Below, one piece after another: positions 36,558 to 46,802 of a stretch of DNA of 64,000 bases. Every line of letters starts with the position of its first letter. Positions within the stretch are counted from its first letter, which is position 1. The DNA is from Paragorgia papillata (lineage: Eukaryota > Cnidaria > Anthozoa > Scleralcyonacea > Coralliidae): NCBI GenBank assembly GCA_035771165.1, contig JAWNZC010000345.1:62001-126000 (forward strand). Reading direction: 5' to 3'. The notes under the pieces were generated by a model. The model did no database searches, was not told the origin of the DNA, and worked only from the letters and a program-made list of their open reading frames with translations. The position numbers and the translations under genes are program-made.

Positions 36558-37213
36558 CTAAAACAATATATAAAACAACATTTGAAATTGTTTATGGCAC
36601 AGTGCACAAAAAGAAAAGAAAGTGAACAATGTAAATAGGAATTTTGTTTCACCAGTGTAATGAAGAGCAATAGAGAAAGGGCTGTTAAATTTTCACACAT
36701 AAAATATCATAACTATAGACAATTGAAATTGTTAGCCTGCCCACATCCCCCCGAAAAAAAATTCCCAGCACGAAACAGTATAGGAAGTTTTGTGTGACAG
36801 TATCGGTGTGTATTTGAGGACAGAGGGCAATCAATGCAACACACCTGTGGGATATCAAGGGGGATTCTCTAAGAAATATTGAAATGCAAGCAAATATTTT
36901 ATAATTTGTACATCAAACAAGTAAAAAATTGCTGCATAAGATACTTTTATAAAATAATGTAAAACTAAAAGCAACATAAATATGTGAAATTAAATTAAAA
37001 TACTTTACAAACTATACACCCAGGCAAGGTGGGGATTTGAGCCTGGCATACTAATACTATAGGGGGGCGGGGTGGAGAAAGCTTTTCATGCTCCACTTGT
37101 AAAACATTGGGGAGGCCCCACCAATTAAATAAAGAGCATTGACTCCCTGCTGAGTGGTCTGCCCTGTAAAAATTAATAACCCATTATATTAATAATTATC
37201 TATTATTAAATAC

Positions 37214-37894
37214 CTGCTCCAAGTCTAAAAGCTGTTCATTTGGGCGAATATAGACAGGCTTGGTTCTATACAGCCGCTGAAGCATGGCGCCATCTATACC
37301 GCGCTGTCCAGGTGCCAAAGACGGAACAACCAGAGCTGAATGGACGGAAATGAGTAATTCGATATCCACCCCAGGTGGGATTTGGCCATCAAAGGCTTCG
37401 ATGATCGTTCTTTCTACGTCCGTCATGGACTGGCTTTTCGTAAATCTGCAGCCAGAGATAACATGCCCCCTTTCGTTAAGCGCAAGACGAGTTCCTTGAC
37501 GGGGTACGGTGGCGTCGTCTGGACCGCTTAGCAACACGAGGTCTCGCATAAACGGCCTGTCGTCGCCTGCGTTTTTCTTCTGTTTTCCTTCTCTGCGAGC
37601 AGAACTAGGCGAAGGACGTTGGCCTCTGAAATGCTGTCTTACAGCATATGGTCTATATCGGTTGCTTATACCACGAGGTTGACCAGGTTGGTTTGAGCCG
37701 CCAGGTGCGCTAGACGATGTGTTTGTGCTTTGACTCGAGCTTTGACTTTCTCGACCGCCATTAGCATTGCCGGTAAAAACGCGTCTCACCTCTGTCTCGA
37801 CTTGGTTAGGGCGAGCTGAAATTGCATCAGACAGTTCTTCTATCCGTGACAAAAGCTGACTAACAACATTATTCGGCTCACTGCCCTCTGCCAT
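37214..37894 (-). CDS. HECT-type gene of the transposon, exon 1
   Basis: The ATG at 37894-37892 starts a 227-codon exon ending at GAGCAG before the donor GTATTTAAT (37213), phase 0. Residues 1-45 (SQLLSRIEELSDAISARPN) can form a short helix. About 50-110 is an S/Q/G-rich basic region (SSQSTNTSSSAPGGSNQPGQ, FRGQRPSPSSARREGK). About 115-225 is a folded-looking domain (RDLVLLSGPDDATVPRQGTR, GIDGAMLQRLYRTKPVYIR) that recurs at the start of related proteins in fish and corals, possibly a ubiquitin-like or binding module. The start codon lies 116 bp inside the right TIR, so transcription probably begins in the TIR. Confidence 0.85.
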
Positions 37895-38009
37895 ATTTTA
37901 ATATATAATTATTCAAATTACTTCAAGGAAAAACATTTTAAAACCACATTGCCGTACGGCAAGTACGCGAAGTGTTTTGAACACGTGTTCTAAAATCTAA
38001 ACGACAGAA

Positions 38010-38383
38010 CACGACTATACGACGGCAATCCGCGATTAATTCCGACTTTTGTGCAACCGCTGACCGAATGTCCCGACATAAATCTCGACCATCGTGTGCA
38101 TTTCTCGACCATCGTGTGCGTTTCTCGACCATCGTGTGCATTTCTCGACCATCGTGTGCATTTCTCGACCATCGTGTGCATTTCTCGACCATCGTGTGCA
38201 TTTCTCGACCATCGTGTGCATTTCTCGACCATATCGTGTGCATTTCTCGACTATCACCTACACTATTCTCGACTATCGCTTACACACTTCTCATCTAGTG
38301 TATACACTTCTCGAGTACCGCATACACTTCTCGAGTACCGCTTACAGTTCTCGATATACTTTTGTCCAGTTTGGCTTGCCATA
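38010..38383. repeat. Right terminal inverted repeat of the transposon
   Basis: The reverse complement of 31673-31986, with eight 20-bp subterminal units (38085-38246; unit CTCGACCATCGTGTGCATTT) instead of five. The tip ends GGCTTGCCATA. Confidence 0.93.
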
Positions 38384-38389
38384 CTCCCA
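38384..38389. other. Target-site duplication, right copy (CTCCCA)
   Basis: Identical to 31667-31672. Confidence 0.9.
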
Positions 38390-38685
38390 CTCGACGTTAA
38401 AAAAGAGGGGCCTGAGAACCAGGCTGATTAAAGCATAATCGATAATGAAGGTTAGACATATGATGTGTACTCGGTATCATTATCACTCAGTACTCGGTAC
38501 TCATTATCTTCTATTTCCCTCGCTCATGTATTACCGTCTATGGCTGTCGCTTCTCGCTCGAGTATAGTCTGTATACTGGTAATTAGAAGAACTTTTGTTT
38601 TGACAAATTATGTTAGTTTTTATGACTACCGCTGACCTTTCAGCGGGACCCACTCTATCGGCGTGTCGGAGTGTTGCTTGCTTGC

Positions 38686-39958
38686 CAACCTCGTACCCAG
38701 GGCCTTCTCCACTTTCAAAATGGCGAGAGGAGAAGACCCTGGCAATGGCTGGTCACGTGATTTCAAACACTCTTAGATTCTTGGAGTATTTGGTCACGTG
38801 GATAATTTGAACTTCGCCGGTCCTGGGGGGAGCGGTTGATTCGGTTCTAATAAACGTAGAAGGATGTTGCAAGTCTTGTAAAGTTAAATTCAAGCGGCAA
38901 ATCAGATATATTTCAAAAAGCTACGCTGATTTACGACATTTGCTGGATATTTCATATTTGTTGCCATCATTCGCCAGAAATGAAGCCGAAGGCGACGAAC
39001 GATCATAAACAGAAACCCACTTTCAATAGAACTACTGCGGTACAGCGTGGGTACAGGTACTGCTACATACACTTAGGTCCTGTTTACATCAGAGGTAGAA
39101 ACCCTTCTGGAAGGGTTACCCTTTGAAACGAGTCAAAAGATAGCCCTTACTTACTCTTTACATGGAGTGAGGGTGACCCTTGTAGAAGGGCTAATAGGGT
39201 CACCTTCGTTCTGCGTGACATTTACTATATTTTCGGTTTACATGTTATTGTTGGCGTCATTTGCTGATATCTTCAAAAGATTTCACAAGGCCTGGTGTAT
39301 AAGAACAGGAAGGGCAGCCACATTGCTAAAATCATTGAGATATTTTGTTCGGTACGCGTTTTTTTCTCATTGAAACATAACCCGGCTGCCAGGGTCACCC
39401 TAGCAAACGCGTTTACATGGCTTATGTAAACAAAAAGATAACCCTGCCGCCAGGGTTACCCTAGCAAGCAGATAGGGTAACCTTCCCTCTCATGTAAAAC
39501 TAACCTTAAAATAAACAGATTTGTCCACACGTTTGGGATTTATGGAAATTTAATTGTTGTATCTGTCGATTTGATATTCAAACGGCATATTCGAATCTGC
39601 TGTCCTCGTTGAGGTTGCACTTATAATGCAAATATTCGATCAACAAAAATACCACGATCGACGATCGAACGTAATTAGATCAGCCCAGACGATTTTGACT
39701 TTGTATATTTCTAAAGTTTTAAATTTAGAATCGGAAAGTCCGGAAACAAATGAACACTTCTTTCTTAATAATCTTGCATTTAGTATAAAGCAAATATGTT
39801 GTAGTATAGACGCTACCCACTAGATGGATACTCTGTTTATCAATCCCCACCCCCCGGTACAGTATGAGTCACTCATCAAAATATTCCAAAACTCGTGGGG
39901 TCACGTGACCAGCCCTCCACCACCCCGCCAGTTTGGGAAGGCCCCGGGTACGATGTTG
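38686..39958. mobile_element. hAT-like non-autonomous element
   Basis: Ends CAACCTCGTACCCAGGGCC and GGCCCCGGGTACGATGTTG are imperfect complements. The flanks carry the direct repeat CTTGCTTGC (38677-38685 and 39959-39967), a length fitting hAT-type 8-9 bp duplications. 1.27 kb, no transposase ORF. Inside, 39085-39510 is a nested repeat with TCCTGTTTACAT at one end, CATGTAAAACTAACC at the other, and several AGGGTNACCCT motifs. Confidence 0.65.
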
Positions 39959-40109
39959 CTTGCTTGCTAGCCTGCGGGCAGACGCGTCCTCCCCCCCGAA
40001 ATCGGGCAAATGAGGTCTGCGAAACGGCGTTCGTAATCGTGTTCCTGGTCACGTGAACCAAAAAAAATAATTTTATGCTAGCATAATCACCACACTAATA
40101 CTTCCATTT

Positions 40110-40350
40110 GCAAACCACCGATAGGCTTGCGATTATTTTCACGTTTGTTTAGGTTTGAAAGTTGCAAGTTTCACCAGAAAACGTTGGAATTTAAAAACAA
40201 ATCAATCAACTTGCAGCGTGATTTCAACGAAACCTGTCAAAATGACGCCGCAAGTTGATTGATTTGTTTTTAAAGTGTTAAAAATTTTAAGTGTGGAATG
40301 AATTGTGGAATGAGACCAACGTGAAAATTAGCCCTCTAGTTGCCCTTCTT
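40110..40350. mobile_element. Palindromic MITE
   Basis: AACAAATCAATCAACTTGC pairs exactly with GCAAGTTGATTGATTTGTT (about 40197-40272). Outside it, ATTTTCACGTTTG pairs imperfectly with CCAACGTGAAAATTAG. No ORF. Confidence 0.7.
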
Positions 40351-41815
40351 GTGACCGTTTACTTCTCTTTATATTGTTATATATCTATATTTTACAATTA
40401 GACAACGAGCCCGAGTTTTCTATTAGCGAAAGTAGCTTAATAACCTCGTGGTCAAATAATTTTATCTCCAAAGAATGGTTTTCCAAAATAAATTACCAGT
40501 GGCATAGGAACCGCGGAGAAAACGGGGCGTGCCCCGCCCCCCTCTCCAACATTGTCATGAAGTGCACTTTTTGCAACAGAAAAGTGCCCTTTTTATGATA
40601 AAACATATATTTCAGGTGTCCTTTTGAAACTCTACCCCTAAACAAAACGCCCTTTAAGCTGTGCCCCTCCAACATCAACTTGCTTCCTGTAAATTACTTT
40701 TTACTTAACTTAATATTATTTACGAAAAATTGCTTTTAAAGTTACCGATGCTCATAGGATACTTCAAATAATGTCTAAAGATAGGAAATAGAACAATAAA
40801 GCTTGATTAATGAATATAACATTTACCTTCTTATCACAACAACTATATACCTCAACGGCCATAAACCAAAAAATAAACCAAATTCTTCCAAAAAATTTAA
40901 GTTTTATCTTCTTTTTACTGGCTCTAACTACAGTAATAATAATAAAAAAATTGATTTGATAGCTTTTCCCTTCTATTATTTGGCTGTATTTTACAGTTGT
41001 ATTTTTAGGTATGACGTCACCAATGACGTCATAGATACGTAACATCTGGGGTGACACCAATAAAAATTAAAATATTTTTGAATGTTCTATTGGCTGGGGG
41101 GAACGGCTGCGCATGCGCCAATATTTCGAGTGAGATATGGCGGAAGTGAAACGTCATTTTCTACAATGACGAATTCGGGCTAAATTAAGTGGCGATACTA
41201 CTCATATAGCCAAAAAATCCGGGTAGCTAGAAACATCAACGATTGAACTGTTCGTGATTAAAAGCGATTTCTTGCAACCTAGCTAACGATCAACGATTTT
41301 TCACAAACCTAGCCAAGGTAGAATTATACAACCCGCTGTACTAACTCGAAAAAATTAAGGCGACGTTTTAGTAGCTAAGCATCATTCTGCCATATAATTG
41401 TTCTTTATTCGTTAACAAATCATATATAATTTACTTCTCTAAATCGGTTTCCACATACGTATTTTTTTAACCGACATATGCCGGTTTAACCGTATGGAAA
41501 TAGAGTGAAATACGTTGAACGGTCTGTTATCGTCATACGTTTCGAAAACGAAGAGGATTTGAATATAATCCAGACAATATTAATTCAGCAAAAGATAATC
41601 AGCTTACGTGGACAACTAAGAGACAAAATTAATAAATTAATTAAAGTGTTCTTGAAGACGCTTTCGCGGGTTCGCTAGGACAAATAATAATCTTTTTATT
41701 AACGATATACTTACAATAAAATCCATTGACATAAATAACAGTGTAAAACTGCAGTAAAAGAAACGTAACTTTGTCCAAGTAAAGCAACATTTACTTGATA
41801 ATTGCGAATTTGTAT
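40351..41815. other. Interval without recognisable gene
   Basis: Short frames only. A small G/C-rich patch near 40515-40545 and a TATGACGTCACCAATGACGT stretch near 41010 were noted, with no assigned role. Confidence 0.45.
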
Positions 41816-41817
41816 AT

Positions 41818-41965
41818 AGGTAATCGCATGGGGCCGAGGAAAATTAAGGTTTTATTTTACGATGGTTTCAAAATTTTACAAAATTGCCCGAGTCGCAATT
41901 TGTAAGATTTTGAAAACACGAGTGAAATTAAACCTTAATTTTACGAGAACTCGTGCGATTAGATG
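41818..41965. repeat. Hairpin (MITE-like)
   Basis: TAATCGCATGGGGCCGAGGA pairs imperfectly with GAACTCGTGCGATTA; AAATTAAGGTTTTATTT pairs with AATTAAACCTTAATTTT. Similar in design to the hairpin near 28786-28925. Confidence 0.6.
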
Positions 41966-42146
41966 TTAATAATATAGCGAGCAAAATTATTCAAGAGCTA
42001 TATATGTTATGTCCAGAAAATGTCGAAGTACATATACCTTCTCGCTCTATCGCTGTGCCTGTTGCTTTCTTTTAATTTTGTAAACACAGGCAAAAGTTCG
42101 TAAATTTTCTAGTGTATTCATTTTCACTAATAGTGGATCTGGCGGT

Positions 42147-43673
42147 TTGTACACAACATTAGACTCCCCAAGAAACAAAGAGCTAAAGGATTGCTCACCA
42201 CTGAAGATCAACGAGACAAGAGCATTCTGGGAGAAATTGGCGCAAAGAAGCAGCAGCGACACAGAGCAATTTGAAGACCGACTGCAGTTAAACCTACAAG
42301 CAAACGCAAAGGGAGTTCTGGAATGTCGAGGGGGAATTCAAGGACATTTTCCGATTTACATCCCAGACAGCCACCTATACGCAAGCAAGTTGGTGGAAGA
42401 CGCGCACTATAGAACACTCCATGGGGGAGTGAGTCTGACCATGGCCAAGGTACGAGAGCATCACTGGATACCGAGATTAAGGCGTCTGGTAAAGAAAACC
42501 GTGAAAGAATGCCATGGATGTAAGCGATTTCGAGTCAAGGCGTTTGACAGTCCACCTCCAGGAAACTTGCCCAGAGATCGGATAGAAGGAAGAGCTGCAT
42601 TCAAGGTGGTCGGGGTTGGCTATGCCGGTCCTTTGAAGTACAAGAAAACCAATAAAGTTGACGGAAAGGCCTACTTGCTGCTCTACGCCTGCAGTTTGAC
42701 AAGAGCCTTGTACCTGGAATTACTGCACAATATGGAAACCACCGAGTTCCTGAGAAGCCTCAAGAGATTCATCGCCCGCCGAGGTCGTCCCGAAAAGATC
42801 TATTCGGATAACGGGAGAACATTCGTGGGAGCGGCCAACTGGGTGAAATTAGTCACTCAAGATGAAAGTCTGAATGAATTTCTAGCGCGTCATAGAATAA
42901 AGTGGCAGTTCAATTTGAGCCGTGCCCCTTGGTGGGGTGGGCAATTTGAACGGATGGTGGGTTTGGTCAAAGCCTCTCTGTCTAAGTGTATTGGAAACGA
43001 TTCCTTGACCAGGTCAGAGCTCCAAGACGTCATGCTCGACGTGGAGGTAGCTCTGAACAATCGTCCACTCAGTTACATTGAAGACGACATTCATCTTCCT
43101 GTCCTTACGCCTAACACATTCCTGTTGGATCAGCTGAATGTACTACCAGAGCTGGAACCTCATCGCCAAGAAACCAAAGATCTGCGAAAGCGAGCAAAAT
43201 ACCTGAGACGGTGCAAGGACATGGTTTGGCAACGGTGGACTGGAGAGTATTTGAGAGGACTTCGCGAGCGTCATCGCCTGAAACATGAGGGAAAACCAGC
43301 GTATCTCAACACGCGGGATGTTGTACTAATCAAGTCGGACCAGAAAGATCGTGGAAAATGGAAAATCGGAGTAGTGGAAAGGCTGGTTCCTGGTCGAGAT
43401 GGTGTCGTGCGAGCGGTCCATTTGCGGGTAGGGAGTTCACGCCTGGAACGACCCGTGCAACATCTCTATCCGTTGGAACTGTCTTGTGACCGCACCGTGG
43501 TCAAGCCTGCAGTAACGCTGAATGCTGAAGCGTTAGAGTTTATTCCAAAGAGAGCAGCGCTGCAACAATCGCCAGAGATCGTATTGCTGCAATTGCAGAA
43601 GAACAGCGAGAGTGACTTAAAGAATATAGTCGAACTTTTTATCTTACTTAGTGAACAATTTGAGTATATATAG
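42147..43673 (+). CDS. BEL/Pao retrotransposon polyprotein, integrase part
   Basis: An uninterrupted 508-codon frame, homologous to Pao integrase from about residue 45 on. Residues about 60-130 hold the H2C2 zinc-binding domain (HYRTLHGGVSLTMAKVREHHW...CHGCKRF). The rve catalytic core follows, with DGKAYLLLYACSLTRALYLE, YSDNGRTFVGA and RAPWWGGQFERMVG (E of the catalytic triad). Then come ALNNRPLSYIEDD, the DUF5641-type region (WQRWTGEYLRGLRERH) and the motif VQHLYPLELSCD. Protease, RT and RNase H are missing, so the element is 5' truncated near 42155. The first ATG is probably not a natural start. The frame is intact, in contrast to the copy at 7864-10073, so loss was by truncation, not point decay. 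Confidence 0.85.
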   Translation: MYTTLDSPRNKELKDCSPLKINETRAFWEKLAQRSSSDTEQFEDRLQLNLQANAKGVLECRGGIQGHFPIYIPDSHLYASKLVEDAHYRTLHGGVSLTMAKVREHHWIPRLRRLVKKTVKECHGCKRFRVKAFDSPPPGNLPRDRIEGRAAFKVVGVGYAGPLKYKKTNKVDGKAYLLLYACSLTRALYLELLHNMETTEFLRSLKRFIARRGRPEKIYSDNGRTFVGAANWVKLVTQDESLNEFLARHRIKWQFNLSRAPWWGGQFERMVGLVKASLSKCIGNDSLTRSELQDVMLDVEVALNNRPLSYIEDDIHLPVLTPNTFLLDQLNVLPELEPHRQETKDLRKRAKYLRRCKDMVWQRWTGEYLRGLRERHRLKHEGKPAYLNTRDVVLIKSDQKDRGKWKIGVVERLVPGRDGVVRAVHLRVGSSRLERPVQHLYPLELSCDRTVVKPAVTLNAEALEFIPKRAALQQSPEIVLLQLQKNSESDLKNIVELFILLSEQFEYI

Positions 43674-43717
43674 CATATAGTTACATTTGTCCTCATGCGA
43701 GGCAAATGGGGGGAGAG

Positions 43718-44015
43718 TGTTGTAGAATGATATATCATCTTGTTGGGTTATTTTAGTTTGTTTATTTTAATCTTGTTTTGTGATATTGCGAGGTGATGAC
43801 GAATCGCGAACACGCTTTATTTTAACCAATTATTAATGATGGGATTAGCCAATAGTTATCTTTAGGAATGTTAAGCACTCAAAAATGTAGTGTTTGAGAG
43901 TCTTTAGGTCTTGTGTGTCTGTGAGTGAGAGAGTATAGAGTGATTAAACAAAACTGTGATTTAAAACGTGATTGTGAATTGTTGGGCGACTACAAAAGGG
44001 AGGCAATCCCCAACA
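43718..44015 (+). repeat. 3' LTR of the BEL/Pao element
   Basis: It starts TGTTGTAGAATGATATATCA right after a purine-rich tract (GGCAAATGGGGGGAGAG) and ends ATCCCCAACA, giving TGTTG...CAACA short inverted ends. About 298 bp, a reasonable length. The 5' LTR is absent, so identity cannot be tested. Confidence 0.7.
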
Positions 44016-44402
44016 ATAGCCCACTAACATGCTTTATGTATACACATGCACGTAAAACTATCACAGTTTTCAACAGAATGTTGTCAAAACAAACCAATAT
44101 AGTAAGGCTGTTATATATAATATTAGGTTAAAACAATTAATGCTGTTCACTCAACTGTAACCACGCAACCCTAGCCTAGCAATCCTAGCGACGAAGTTGA
44201 CCTCTTTTCAACACATATATGAGAGCACCAGCAAGAACGAGAGCAAGTGAGCAACACCACCGACACTAGCAACGAAACCAATCATCGTCATTGAAGAGCG
44301 TGCCTTTGAGGTACCTGTAAGATTGTCATTTGAAATATTAAGATTTAAATTTAAATTTAGAACAATAATAAGTTGATACTCCGAGCGACGAACCATAGAC
44401 TA

Positions 44403-44473
44403 GGCCCGGCTGCGATTCGAACCCGCGACCTTCGGTTTACTAGTCTGATGCTCTGCCAACTGAGCTGCAGGTC
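44403..44473 (-). tRNA. tRNA-Thr(AGT)-like pseudogene, minus copy
   Basis: Read on the minus strand, box A (AGCTCAGTTGG) and box B (GGTTCGAATC) are present, and the presumed loop CTAGTAA gives anticodon AGT. T-stem and acceptor pairings are partly lost, so it is probably a tRNA-derived repeat. Confidence 0.5.
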
Positions 44474-44519
44474 AAGTTGGGAGCTGAACGTCGAATGATA
44501 GTACATCAGCTCCCAACTT

Positions 44520-44590
44520 GACCTGTAGCTCAGTTGGCAGAGCATCGGACTAGTAAACCAAAGTTCGCGGGTTCGAATCCCAGCCGGGCC
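44520..44590 (+). tRNA. tRNA-Thr(AGT)-like pseudogene, plus copy
   Basis: Box A TAGCTCAGTTGG and box B GGTTCGAATCC both match the eukaryotic consensus, and the anticodon loop reads CTAGTAA (AGT). The acceptor stem pairs in about five of seven positions and the T-stem in three of five. Not convincingly a functional tRNA. Confidence 0.5.
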
Positions 44591-44642
44591 AAGTAGAGTT
44601 TTCTCTACTTAATTGTCCAGTATGGTTCGTCACTCGGAATAA

Positions 44643-45386
44643 CACTGTAACACCTTATCGTCTTTTTTCTCCACAGATCAAGATTCCAGGGGCGTAGGAA
44701 ACTTGATAACTCTTAGTGGGGCGACTCCCACGAGACGCCACCATGGTTGGCGCCGAGCGTGAAAATTTTGACTAATTTGGAGTCTCTAGATCGTCGGAAA
44801 TGGCATTTTCAGAGTCTTCTCTACCTCTTTCGTTAGGCTCTTTCATTAATTCTTTCATTATGATTTGCGAGTCTATGCTATCTGTGAGTCAGGATGGATT
44901 ATTATTATTAATTGGCCGATCAGCGCAATATTTCGCTGCAATTTTTTTTAAATTCAATTATTTTTTTGGGGGCCGAAAGCTATTCTGCCCCCCCCCCTTA
45001 TAAAATATTGGGGGGGGGCCGCGGGTCCCCCCACCCCGGCCCCCCTGCTTCCTACGCCCCTGTAAGATTCACGTAAACGGGAAACGGAGAATAGGACGTG
45101 ACGTGAAACACTTTCTCAAAACTCATTAATAATTCATGAGCTAATTAGCCAATCAGAGAAAATTATTTGGTCATTTGCATGAGTTTTGAAACACGGTAAA
45201 GGTCGCGTAAACTGAATTCATAATTAAGAAATAAGATAATAAATGGCACAAACAAAGAACCATTTATTACCACATTTCTTAATTACATATTCAACATGAG
45301 AGCATTAGATACTAATATACACCATTCTCTAATCTGATAAGACCAATATCACGAAGTTCCCTCGCGAATTTTACTATAATAGACGA
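44643..45386. other. Non-coding interval with C-rich patch
   Basis: 44670-45065 holds a repeat beginning AGGGGCGTAGGAAACTTG and ending CTTCCTACGCCCCT, its near complement, with G/C homopolymer tracts inside. Probably another inverted-repeat element. Confidence 0.5.
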
Positions 45387-45662
45387 TTGAGAAGATATTT
45401 CATAAACTCGTGTATCGTGTTTTACCAGGGGTTACAAACACTCGAGAACAACAAAAATCACTCGGCCTATTACCTCGAAATTTTCAATGTTCTCTCGTGT
45501 TTCGAAAACAATAAAAACCACTTGGCCTGCAGCCTCGTTGTTTTCATTATTCTCTCATGTTTTACGAACACTTGAGCACAATGAAAATTACTCGATTAAC
45601 GGTCCCGTGATTTTCATTGTCCTCTCGTGTTTGTAACCCCCACTCATTTATGAAATATATTA
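45387..45662. mobile_element. Palindromic repeat with internal ATTTTCATTGTTCTCTCGTG motifs
   Basis: TTTCATAAACTCGTG...GGGGTTACAAACACTCGAG at the left pairs with CTCGTGTTTGTAACCCC and ATTTATGAAAT at the right. Three or four internal repeats of a CACTCGGCCT/TCATTNTTCTCTCGTG unit lie between. Confidence 0.6.
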
Positions 45663-45723
45663 CATACTAACGCATGCTATGGCTAGATAATATGAATGCA
45701 TATCAAACCAAACCAACACCCAC

Positions 45724-45983
45724 CTGTAGTTTCTACGGTTGTTTTTTTCAAATACACGAGTGGCCCAAAAGATAATGCGTACATTTTACTATCATCTGAC
45801 GACGACGACGCTGTATTACCGCGGGCGCAAGAAGAGTTGAGATAGTTTCTGTTGCAGACGACAAGATCACAGTGGATGTAAACAAACCGATGCTGGGTCA
45901 GGAAACGGAACGCTCGGATGCTAAACCGCTGGACACTACTCATGCCGTAACGGAAATGACGAATGGTGCTGTCGATGTCACAT
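45724..45983 (-). CDS. Host IgGFc/vWA/ZP gene: exon with end of ZP domain
   Basis: 260 bp. Acceptor TTGCTTTAG precedes 45983, and the likely donor GTGGGT is at 45723-45718. It is entered in phase 2, consistent with the exon at 46803-47031. It encodes CDIDSTIRHFRYGMSSVQRF, FSIRAFRFL and VYIHCDLVVCNRN, the C-terminal half of a zona pellucida domain, then an S/D-rich stretch. A furin site and membrane anchor would be expected in later exons at lower coordinates; none were recognised. Confidence 0.8.
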
Positions 45984-46054
45984 CTAAAGCAATAAAGAAA
46001 AAAAAAATCAGTAGAATAGAATTTTTCTTCTAACATCATATCGTGTTGGTTTCA

Positions 46055-46215
46055 GTTGTTTTTGCTGTACAAGCTGTCGTAAGTTAGTGGTTAACTCTGA
46101 GCTCCAGACGGGACTCGAATCCACAACGTTCCGAGTACTAGCCGGACGCTCTAACCTGCTCTAACCATTGAACCACCAGAGCTCAGATGGCAGACTGGGA
46201 GTATAATGAGAGTTT
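46055..46215 (-). repeat. tRNA-derived SINE, copy 1
   Basis: On the minus strand it has a degenerate box A (GGTTCAATGGTTAGAGC) and box B-like GGATTCGAGTCCCG, and shares CAAGCTGTCGTAAG with copy 2 at 53450-53612. It lies in an intron of the ZP gene. Confidence 0.6.
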
Positions 46216-46393
46216 TCTGTGTTTAACTACTTACGATAGCTTAAACACCAATAACAACTGACTTGTTTAATTTTCTAATTTCGTTTTTCAATTTTTGTAA
46301 TGACCGTTCTTTACCGTTTTGTAAAGACCACCCAGAAACCAATCAGATCGCAGGAAAGTCGCGTTAAGACAGCTCACGTAACAGAACGTGCCC

Positions 46394-46640
46394 CTCTACA
46401 CGCGTAAAAACGCCCGGTTGTTCCCAATCTGTTAACAAGTTTGTAACAGGTTGTTGACAACTTGTAACAAGGCTGATGATTCCAACGGATTTGTGACAAA
46501 TTGTTCCAACAACTTCTTACCGCTCTGCACCTCAACACATTGCTACAAGGTTGACAACAAGAAGCTTGTATCAGCTTGATAAAATCACAACTTGTTAACA
46601 GACCTGCTACAAGCTTGTTGCGAACACTTCCTGTTACTAC
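46394..46640. mobile_element. Fragment of the CACGCGTAAAAA element family
   Basis: It starts TACACGCGTAAAAACGCCC and continues with TTGTTAACAAG/TTGTAACAAG-type palindromic words like those at 60100-60520. No right end recognised. Confidence 0.55.
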
Positions 46641-46802
46641 CCAAACCAGTGTCCACGTGATTGCTTTGAAAATTGATCTGCGGTTAATGAAACTGTCGCT
46701 TAGGAAGCGATAGAAAAATCGCTCTATGTTTCGCCCCACCGGTTTGAAAGTAACAAGCTGCGACATGTAGTGCGCATGTAGTTCTTACTTTTAATTGCTT
46801 AC

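Larger units (their letters stand above)
31673..38383. mobile_element. Complete IS3EU-like DNA transposon carrying transposase and HECT ligase genes
   Basis: The 6,711-bp unit begins TATGGCAAGCC and ends GGCTTGCCATA, and is flanked by the 6-bp direct repeat CTCCCA (31667-31672 and 38384-38389). The terminal inverted repeats are 314 and 374 bp; the 60-bp difference is three extra 20-bp subterminal repeats on the right. Outside these, only a couple of base differences separate the TIRs, so insertion looks recent. It holds two convergent genes: a DDE integrase-like transposase (plus) and a three-exon HECT-type gene (minus). The 6-bp duplication, TAT...ATA termini and IS3-like transposase fit what I recall of the eukaryotic IS3EU superfamily. 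Mavericks also make 6-bp duplications, but their size, ends and gene content differ. Confidence 0.93.
44385..44642. mobile_element. Palindrome containing two inverted tRNA-like copies
   Basis: The flanks (CCGAGCGACGAACCATA and TATGGTTCGTCACTCGG) and the tRNA-like units pair across a loop near 44490-44500. This gives head-to-head tRNA-like sequences in one fold, as expected of a foldback SINE or a tandem-inverted tRNA pseudogene pair. Confidence 0.75.

Noticed and set aside
31673..38383. Maverick/Polinton identity for the 6.7-kb element
   Set aside because: Although Mavericks also give 6-bp duplications, there is no polymerase B, protease, ATPase or capsid gene, and the element is too short.
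38094..38438. Frames over the right TIR (repeats of [16 protein letters not shown] type)
   Set aside because: Artefact of the 20-bp subterminal array.
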